A DNA stretch of 46,067 nucleotides from JBPOJN01 sp052033505. GTDB lineage: Bacteria; UBA10199; JACPAL01; GCA-016699445. A model generated the notes under the pieces. The model had not been told where the DNA came from and searched no databases. It saw only the letters and a list, made by a program, of their open reading frames with translations. Of the stretch, positions 40,504 through 46,067 are shown one piece after another. The position numbers and the translations under genes are program-made. The first letter of the stretch is position 1; every line of letters begins with the position of its first letter. The stretch lies in assembly GCA_052033505.1 (NCBI GenBank), contig JBPOJN010000037.1:1-46067 (forward strand). The letters are read 5' to 3'.

Positions 40504-40872
40504 TTAGATAACCTCGGGTGCTAACGAAATAATTTTAGAAAACTTTTTCGCGCGCAATTCGCGGGCGACCGGACCGAAGATGCGGGTACCGACCGGTTCG
40601 CCGGCCTGATCGATCAAAACGACCGAATTGTCGTCGAACTTGATGTAAGAACCGTCGGTGCGGCGGACTTCCTTCGCGGTACGCACGATGACGGCCTTCT
40701 TCACGTCGCCTTTTTTAATTTTCGCGTGGGGCAACGCTTCCTTGACGGAGACGACGATAATATCTCCCAACGAAGCGTATCTTCGCCCGGATCCGCCCAA
40801 GACGCGGATACACATCAGTTTCTTGGCGCCGGAATTATCCGCGGAGTCGCAAATGGTATAGGTCTGGATCAT
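40504..40872 (-). CDS. rplN: Ribosomal protein L14
   Basis: The 122 residues begin MIQTYTICDSADNSGAKKLMCIRVL and carry SYIKFDDNSVVLID and GTRIFGPVARELR, diagnostic for L14. It overlaps rpsQ by 4 bases (ATGA). Confidence 0.97.
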   Translation of the reverse strand: MIQTYTICDSADNSGAKKLMCIRVLGGSGRRYASLGDIIVVSVKEALPHAKIKKGDVKKAVIVRTAKEVRRTDGSYIKFDDNSVVLIDQAGEPVGTRIFGPVARELRAKKFSKIISLAPEVI

Positions 40873-41135
40873 AACGATAACGCTTGAGCGGCTTTAACCA
40901 AAACTTTTTGCACGCGCCAGCATTTCTCCTTGGAAATGGGTTTGGAAGACGTCAGTTGAACGCGATCTCCGACTTTGCATTCATTCTTTTCGTCGTGTGC
41001 CTTGACCTTCATCACGTGCTTCATGATTTTTTTAAACTTCCGGTCCATGGCCCGACGCGTGACCGCAACGACGACCGTCTTGGTCATCTTGTCGCTCACA
41101 ACGACGCCGTCTAAGGTTTTACAATTTTGTCTCAT
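40869..41135 (-). CDS. rpsQ: Ribosomal protein S17
   Basis: The 88 residues show GVVVSDKMTKTVVVAV and KVGDRVQLTSSKPISKEKCWRV, the S17 OB-fold pattern. It binds 16S rRNA early in assembly. It is coupled to rplN. Confidence 0.96.
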   Translation of the reverse strand: MRQNCKTLDGVVVSDKMTKTVVVAVTRRAMDRKFKKIMKHVMKVKAHDEKNECKVGDRVQLTSSKPISKEKCWRVQKVLVKAAQALSL

Positions 41136-41141
41136 GATCTT

Positions 41142-41345
41142 TTAGCCTTCTTTTTGAACTGCCGACTTCTGATTTTTCGCCGTCAAAACGCGCGCGATGT
41201 CTTTTTGGAGGCGCGATAACTTATCGGTGTCCGCCAAGCGGCCCGCCGCATGCTGAAGGCGGGTGATGGCTAGTTCCTCACGCAACTTGACTTCGACAGC
41301 CGTCAGCTCGTCACTTTTTTTCTCAAGAATTTCCTTCATTTTCAT
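41142..41345 (-). CDS. rpmC: Ribosomal protein L29
   Basis: The 67-residue helical protein begins MKMKEILEKKSDELTAVEVKLREEL and has RLQHAAGRLADTDKLSRLQKDIARVLT, typical of L29. It overlaps rplP by 4 bases. Confidence 0.95.
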   Translation of the reverse strand: MKMKEILEKKSDELTAVEVKLREELAITRLQHAAGRLADTDKLSRLQKDIARVLTAKNQKSAVQKEG

Positions 41346-41758
41346 CGGAGCCTCTCCCGATTGATGAACTGCGTTTTAACCGGCATTTTGTCGGCCGCGA
41401 GTTTGAGCGCTTCTTTCGCGATCACGACTTCCAATCCTTGCAATTCAAAGAGCACGCGGCCAGGCTTAATCACGGCAGCATACCCTTCGACCGGGCCTTT
41501 ACCTTTACCCATGCGAGTTTCCGCCGGCTTTTTCGTCACGGGGCGATCCGGAAAAATACGTATCCAAATTTTACCACCCTTTTTGATCAAACGGGCCATC
41601 GCCAACCGTGCCGCCTCAATCTGGCGCGACGTAATCAAGCCACGCTCCAAAGACTGAATGCCATACTCACCGAAACTCAAATGAGTACCGCCCTTCGCTT
41701 TTCCGCGAACGCGGCCCTTTTGAACTTTGCGGAATTTTGTGCGTGCAGGCTGAAGCAT
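41342..41758 (-). CDS. rplP: Ribosomal protein L16
   Basis: The 138 residues contain RTKFRKVQKGRVRGKAKGG, YGIQSLERGLITSRQIEAAR and IRIFPDRPVTKKPAETRMGKGKG, diagnostic for L16 near the A-site. Its start overlaps the rpsC stop as TAATG. Confidence 0.97.
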   Translation of the reverse strand: MLQPARTKFRKVQKGRVRGKAKGGTHLSFGEYGIQSLERGLITSRQIEAARLAMARLIKKGGKIWIRIFPDRPVTKKPAETRMGKGKGPVEGYAAVIKPGRVLFELQGLEVVIAKEALKLAADKMPVKTQFINRERLR

Positions 41759-42411
41759 TAGACGACTCCCTCTTTCTTCACCTTCTCTTTGTAAATTTCG
41801 CCTTTATATACCCAGCACTTGATGCCGATTTTTCCGTACGTGGTCAGGGCTTCCGCATGACCGTAATCAATATCGGCGCGCAACGTATGGAGCGGCACGC
41901 GGCCTTCGCGGTACCATTCACTGCGGGCGATTTCAGAACCGGCCAGGCGCCCCGCGCAAAGAATCTTAATGCCCTTGGCCCCGGACTTCAGAGCCGACGT
42001 TACGGACTTTTTCATGGCGCGGCGGAAAGCAATACGACGCTCCAACTGCACGGCGATGTTTTCCGCGACGAGCTGCGCATCGGTCTCGGGCTTGCGAACC
42101 TCATGAATATTGACGCTCACTTCACTACCGACCATTTGATTCAGATCCAAACGAAGAGAATCGATACCCGTACCCTTTTTGCCGATGACGAGGCCGGGAC
42201 GCGCGGTGTAAATATTGACAGTCACGGTTGAACCACGACGATCAATTTCAATGCGCGCGACGCCGGAAGTGAACAATTTCTCTTTCACCAGCTCGCGGAT
42301 CTTTGAATCTTCGCGGATATACTTCGCATAGTCCCGGCTCGAATACCATTTCGAGAGCCAAGGCTTAGTGATGCCCAAACGAAAACCATAGGGATGCGTC
42401 TTTTGTCCCAT
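41758..42411 (-). CDS. rpsC: Ribosomal protein S3
   Basis: The 217 residues begin MGQKTHPYGFRLGITKPW and contain the KH domain GLVIGKKGTGIDSLR and the C-terminal RSEWYREGRVPLHTLRADIDYG. S3 lies at the mRNA entry. The 1-base gap to rplV fits an operon. Confidence 0.98.
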   Translation of the reverse strand: MGQKTHPYGFRLGITKPWLSKWYSSRDYAKYIREDSKIRELVKEKLFTSGVARIEIDRRGSTVTVNIYTARPGLVIGKKGTGIDSLRLDLNQMVGSEVSVNIHEVRKPETDAQLVAENIAVQLERRIAFRRAMKKSVTSALKSGAKGIKILCAGRLAGSEIARSEWYREGRVPLHTLRADIDYGHAEALTTYGKIGIKCWVYKGEIYKEKVKKEGVV

Positions 42412-42412
42412 T

Positions 42413-42748
42413 CTATCTTCCTTCCAAAGTCACGGTAATGTGGGTTGTCTTTTTATTAATACGGGACGCGGAACCGCGCGCACGGGCCAGAAACCGACGA
42501 ATGATCGGCCCTTGATCAACCAGGACCGACTTCACAACAAGCTTATCAACGTCGATCCCACCTTTGCGGTCAGCATTCGCCACCGCGGAGCGGAGCAACT
42601 TCAATACATCATAAGCCGCCGATTTACGCGCGAAAGTCAGGAGATCCAAAGCCTGCTGGACCGGAAGACCTCGAACTTGATCCGCAACTAAACGCACCTT
42701 TCGGGGCGCCACGCGGAGATATCGTAATTTTGCTTGGACCGTTGCCAT
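42413..42748 (-). CDS. rplV: Ribosomal protein L22
   Basis: The 111 residues show KLRYLRVAPRKVRLVADQVRG and the C-terminal hairpin RARGSASRINKKTTHITV, which lines the exit tunnel. No unusual loop change is obvious. Confidence 0.97.
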   Translation of the reverse strand: MATVQAKLRYLRVAPRKVRLVADQVRGLPVQQALDLLTFARKSAAYDVLKLLRSAVANADRKGGIDVDKLVVKSVLVDQGPIIRRFLARARGSASRINKKTTHITVTLEGR

Positions 42749-42751
42749 AAA

Positions 42752-43048
42752 TTAACCCTTCGCCGGAGCCGAGGCCGGAGATTCTTTCTTGGCTCCCGAG
42801 TGGCCTTTGAAAAGCCGCGTCGGAGCGAATTCGCCCAGCTTGTGCCCGACCATGTTTTCCGTCACGTAAACCGGAATGAATTTACGCCCGTTGTGGACCG
42901 AAAACGTCAGCCCGACGAATTCAGGGGCCACCGTAGAACGACGTGACCAAGTCTTGATAACCTTGCGTCCTTTGGACTCGATCGCTTCATTCACCTTTTC
43001 CAGGAGATGACCGTCGATGAACGGACCTTTTTTAATTGAACGCGCCAT
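42752..43048 (-). CDS. rpsS: Ribosomal protein S19
   Basis: The 98 residues begin MARSIKKGPFIDGHLLEKV and contain TWSRRSTVAPEFVGLTFSVHNG, diagnostic for S19. A short Ala/Pro/Lys tail follows. Confidence 0.97.
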   Translation of the reverse strand: MARSIKKGPFIDGHLLEKVNEAIESKGRKVIKTWSRRSTVAPEFVGLTFSVHNGRKFIPVYVTENMVGHKLGEFAPTRLFKGHSGAKKESPASAPAKG

Positions 43049-43062
43049 TTAAATCATTCTCC

Positions 43063-43890
43063 TTATGAAGCTCTGCGGTCCTTGACGATGAACCGGGTCG
43101 TCTTCTTGTTTCTGCGTGTCTTATACCCCTTGGCCGGCGTGCCCCAAGGAGACGTCGGATGATTACCACCCTTAGACTTACCTTCACCGCCGCCGTGCGG
43201 ATGATCGACGGGGTTCATGGAAACACCGCGTTGGCGTGGCAGACGACCTAACCAGCGGGTACGACCGGCCTTACCGATCACGATGTTTTCACGATCAAGA
43301 TTTGACACCTGACCGACGGTGGCACGGCAATTCAAGTTCACCATGCGCACTTCGCCGGAAGGCAATCTCAACTGAGCCCAAGACCCTTCTTTGGCCACGA
43401 GCTGCGCCATTCCGCCGGCCGCACGCACCATCTGGCCGCCGCGTCCCGGGGTAAGTTCGACGTTATGCATTTCAGTACCCAAAGGCATATTACGGATCGG
43501 GAGATGATTGCCCGGACGGATATCCGCTTCGTCGCTCGCAAGCACGGAATCGCCGACTTTGATCCCGTGAGGGGCCAGCATGTACCGTTTTTCGCCGTCA
43601 CGATAAATGATCAAAGCGATGAAGGACGAACGATTCGGATCGTATTGGATGGACTCGACGCGGCCGGGGACATTCAACTTATCCCGGCGGAAATCAATCA
43701 AGCGATAGCGTCTCTTATGACCGCCACCGATGAAACGGGCCGTAACACGTCCCGTGTTGCTGCGGCCACCCGACTTGGACAACGAAGACAGAAGAGACTT
43801 TTCAGGCTTCTTCCGCGACAGTTGAGAAAAATCCAAAGTCGTCTTGTAGCGCAACGTCGGTGTCTGTGGTCTGTAAGTTTTTACCGCCAT
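43063..43890 (-). CDS. rplB: Ribosomal protein L2
   Basis: The 275 residues have the L2 peptidyl-transferase-site block MNPVDHPHGGGEGKSKGGNH with the conserved His, and NTGRVTARFIGGGHKRRYR. It is the core 50S protein of the S10 operon. Confidence 0.98.
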   Translation of the reverse strand: MAVKTYRPQTPTLRYKTTLDFSQLSRKKPEKSLLSSLSKSGGRSNTGRVTARFIGGGHKRRYRLIDFRRDKLNVPGRVESIQYDPNRSSFIALIIYRDGEKRYMLAPHGIKVGDSVLASDEADIRPGNHLPIRNMPLGTEMHNVELTPGRGGQMVRAAGGMAQLVAKEGSWAQLRLPSGEVRMVNLNCRATVGQVSNLDRENIVIGKAGRTRWLGRLPRQRGVSMNPVDHPHGGGEGKSKGGNHPTSPWGTPAKGYKTRRNKKTTRFIVKDRRAS

Positions 43891-43959
43891 AAAAATCTCG
43901 TTCTCGTTTTCAACCCTTTAAAAACCGTTTGTGAGGATCTTTTAAATCTTGAAGAAGAA

Positions 43960-44250
43960 TTACTTCGCTTCAAAAATATCGATCTTCTGCCCCTTTTGAA
44001 CCGTGACAATGGCCTTCTTCCAATTAGGTCTTTTTCCGAAATACCTCGAAATGCGACGCACCTTACCGCGCACAACCATCGTACGCACGTCGGTCACGTT
44101 CACTTTAAACAAAGCCTCAACGGCCGCACGGATCGCGGACTTGGAGGCGCCTGGAGAAACCTCAAAAGTGTAACGACCCAAAGTATCCTTCTGGGCGACG
44201 GCCTTCTCGGTAATCAACGGCTTCTTAATCACATCCAACGACTGACTCAC
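43960..44250 (-). CDS. rplW: Ribosomal protein L23
   Basis: The 96 residues show VIKKPLITEKAVAQKD and IRAAVEALFKVNVTDVRTMVVRG, typical of L23, the docking site for trigger factor and SRP. A 69-base gap to rplB is the longest in the S10 part. Confidence 0.96.
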   Translation of the reverse strand: MSQSLDVIKKPLITEKAVAQKDTLGRYTFEVSPGASKSAIRAAVEALFKVNVTDVRTMVVRGKVRRISRYFGKRPNWKKAIVTVQKGQKIDIFEAK

Positions 44251-44274
44251 GAAAACCTCCTGAATTAAAATCCA

Positions 44275-44892
44275 CTATACCCAGCGAGCCGCAAGCGTCT
44301 CATACACTTTTTTGGTCATAACCAAATGGCGGAATCGCAACATATCCAGAACCGTCAATGCATTTGCACGGCACACCTTAAAACCTTTTAAATTGCGGAT
44401 CGACTTTTCCGCCGCCGCATCTCCATCACCAACCACAACCAAGGCCTGCGGAATTTCGAATTTTTGAAAAAGCTTCGCGGCCTCTTTGGTCTTGGGTGCG
44501 CCAAAGGAAAGATCATCGATCAACCAAAGACGACCCTCTTCCTGCCTCAAGATCACAGCCTCATGCAGGGCCGAGTTTTTAATTTTTTGGGGCAAACGAA
44601 CATCATAATCTTTGGGTTTCGGACCGAAAGCCTGGCCGCCGCCGACGAACAGAGGCGCCTTGACGTCACCGTGACGCGCCCCCCCCGTACCTTTTTGGCG
44701 AATAATTTTGCGCGTGCTTCCCGAAACTTCGTGACGGTTCTTAACCTTCGCATTCCCTTGGCGGCGATTCGTACGCTGCGCGGTCACGACTTGGTGCAAA
44801 AGGGCGACATTGGCCTTTTTACCCGTACCGGCCGGGAGTGCGACTTTGCCTACCGAGGCTTTTTCCTTATTATAAATGACGATCTCAGCCAT
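44275..44892 (-). CDS. rplD: Ribosomal protein L4
   Basis: The 205 residues carry RTNRRQGNAKVKNRHEVSGS and RQKGTGGARHGDVKAPLFVGG, diagnostic for L4. In E. coli L4 represses the S10 operon; the leader would lie upstream of tuf, outside this window. Confidence 0.97.
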   Translation of the reverse strand: MAEIVIYNKEKASVGKVALPAGTGKKANVALLHQVVTAQRTNRRQGNAKVKNRHEVSGSTRKIIRQKGTGGARHGDVKAPLFVGGGQAFGPKPKDYDVRLPQKIKNSALHEAVILRQEEGRLWLIDDLSFGAPKTKEAAKLFQKFEIPQALVVVGDGDAAAEKSIRNLKGFKVCRANALTVLDMLRFRHLVMTKKVYETLAARWV

Positions 44893-44910
44893 AAAATCTC
44901 GCTCTCAAAC

Positions 44911-45537
44911 TTAATTTTTACGGATCATAACGACGTTGTTCTTAGCCCCGGGAACGGCGCCACGTACCAACATCAGGTTTTCTTCGGCACGGATCTGCAC
45001 GACGGCAAGGCCGCGCATAGTCACGCGCTTGTCGCCCATGTGACCCGGCAATTTCATATTTTTAAAAACTTCACCGGGAGACGTACGCTGACCGATAGAG
45101 CCGGTCGTACGATGAAACCGGGAACCGTGAGACGCCGGACCACCGGCTTTTCCATGGCGCTTCATGACGCCCTGAAACCCCTTACCCTTACTGACGCCCG
45201 TAACCTTTACGAAATCACCGGCCTTAAACAAGTCCACCGTCAACGACTGCCCCACTTCGGCGGCGGCATCTTTCTCGATCAGGAACTCTTTCAAGAAACG
45301 CTGCGGCTTGACGTTCTTCTTCGTGAAATGAGCGGTGCGGACCTTAGGCTTCCGAGCGGCCTTCTTTTCGGGAATCTCTTCGAACCCGATCTGAATGGCG
45401 TCATAACCGTCTTTTTCGGCGGTTTTCTTTTGCACGACGACACAAGGACCGACCTGAAGGACTGTCACGGGCACGACGGTGCCGTCTTGCTCGAAGAGCT
45501 GCGTCATTCCTAATTTTCTACCGAGTAATCCAGACAT
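44911..45537 (-). CDS. rplC: Ribosomal protein L3
   Basis: The 208 residues contain VTGVSKGKGFQGVMKRH and RTTGSIGQRTSPGEVFKNMK then LPGHMGDKRVTMRGLAVV, diagnostic for L3, which starts 50S assembly. Confidence 0.98.
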   Translation of the reverse strand: MSGLLGRKLGMTQLFEQDGTVVPVTVLQVGPCVVVQKKTAEKDGYDAIQIGFEEIPEKKAARKPKVRTAHFTKKNVKPQRFLKEFLIEKDAAAEVGQSLTVDLFKAGDFVKVTGVSKGKGFQGVMKRHGKAGGPASHGSRFHRTTGSIGQRTSPGEVFKNMKLPGHMGDKRVTMRGLAVVQIRAEENLMLVRGAVPGAKNNVVMIRKN

Positions 45538-45578
45538 AAATTCAGAAAACCTTTCTGCTTACTTTAAAGATGTCCTGC

Positions 45579-45905
45579 TTACAGCATTTTAATTTCAACT
45601 TCGACTCCGGCCGAGAGCTCAAGCTTCATGAGCGCATCGATCGTTTGCTGCGTGGGCTCAAGGATATCCAAGAGCCTTTTATGCGTGCGTATCTCAAATT
45701 GTTCCCGGGACTTCTTGTCCGTATGGGGAGATCTAAGAACGCAATAGCGCTCAATCTTCGTGGGAAGAGGAATCGGTCCCGCGATACGCCCACCGGTGCG
45801 ACGCACCGTCTCGACGATCTCGCCGGTCGATTGATCCAACAACTTATGATCAAAACCCTTCAAACGAATTCTGATCTTCGGTCCCTTGTCGTACTCTGTT
45901 GCCAT
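45579..45905 (-). CDS. rpsJ: Ribosomal protein S10 (NusE)
   Basis: The 108 residues show IRIRLKGFDHKLLDQSTGEI and GPIPLPTKIERYCVLRSPH, typical of S10, which also joins NusB in antitermination. It heads the S10 operon proper, just downstream of tuf. Confidence 0.97.
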   Translation of the reverse strand: MATEYDKGPKIRIRLKGFDHKLLDQSTGEIVETVRRTGGRIAGPIPLPTKIERYCVLRSPHTDKKSREQFEIRTHKRLLDILEPTQQTIDALMKLELSAGVEVEIKML

Positions 45906-45939
45906 AAAATTTCCCGTGCTTCCCTATTCTTCTAAGTGA

Positions 45940-46067
45940 CTACTCCACCACTTCCGCAACAACACCGGCGCCTACCGTGTGGCCGCCTTCACGGATCGCG
46001 AACCTTAATTCCTTGTCCATCGCGATCGGTGTGATCAATTCCACTTCCACCGTCACTCGATCTCCAG
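45940..46067 (-). CDS. tuf: Elongation factor Tu, C-terminal end (partial)
   Basis: The right edge cuts this gene; the last 41 residues and stop are here. Reading from the edge gives GDRVTVEVELITPIAM, then REGGHTVGAGVVAEVVE, the unmistakable end of EF-Tu domain 3. EF-Tu brings aminoacyl-tRNA to the ribosome. Its place before rpsJ is common (str-S10 linkage). Confidence 0.97.
   Translation of the reverse strand, partial: GDRVTVEVELITPIAMDKELRFAIREGGHTVGAGVVAEVVE

Overview
The window comes from a Gram-negative bacterium. It encodes several lipoproteins with lipoboxes, an outer-membrane porin-like protein, a TRAP transporter and SecY. A Cys-rich repeat of the type common in myxobacteria and other deltaproteobacterial-grade lineages (DUF4215/myxo disulfide repeat), a TatT-type TRAP lipoprotein and a two-subunit methylmalonyl-CoA mutase fit a deltaproteobacterial-like or Bdellovibrionota-like lineage. 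That placement is inference; no rRNA is present to test it.

Layout. Positions 1-6513 hold a double-FHA protein, an unrecognised companion, a HI0933-family flavoprotein (minus strand), a crotonase-fold protein and a HAD-like protein. Positions 6491-16604 are mainly acyl-CoA metabolism on the minus strand: both subunits of methylmalonyl-CoA mutase, an acyl-CoA dehydrogenase, a canonical enoyl-CoA hydratase and a thiolase. Two small lipoproteins, a frameshifted tandem-repeat surface protein and an IT-superfamily ion transporter lie among them. Together these enzymes could run beta-oxidation and propionyl-CoA or branched-chain carbon use. Positions 16657-20514 are a TRAP uptake system (DctM, DctQ, DctP, TatT).

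Positions 20594-25852 are the most unusual part. This minus-strand island has two paralogous TPR proteins resembling SycD/LcrH class II type III secretion chaperones, interleaved with three large unrecognised proteins. Two of those three share a clear C-terminal module of about 145 residues. The order is large protein A, large protein B, chaperone, protein C, chaperone, which is the layout expected of secreted substrates or translocators with dedicated chaperones. No secretion apparatus gene is in the window.

After a tRNA-Ala(GGC), positions 26126-29682 form an iron operon behind a near-consensus Fur box: fur, an FTR1 permease, a porin-like protein, an FMN-binding protein and a small membrane protein. 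From 29777 to the right edge the minus strand carries the S10-spc-alpha ribosomal superoperon from tuf to rplQ. It lacks rpmD and infA at their usual places and continues through overlapping genes into a TlpA thioredoxin and an M48 metalloprotease lipoprotein.

Three intergenic double-hairpin repeats (6937-6996, 18433-18523, 22175-22235) each sit between consecutive same-strand genes. They are probably dispersed REP-like or RNA-level elements.
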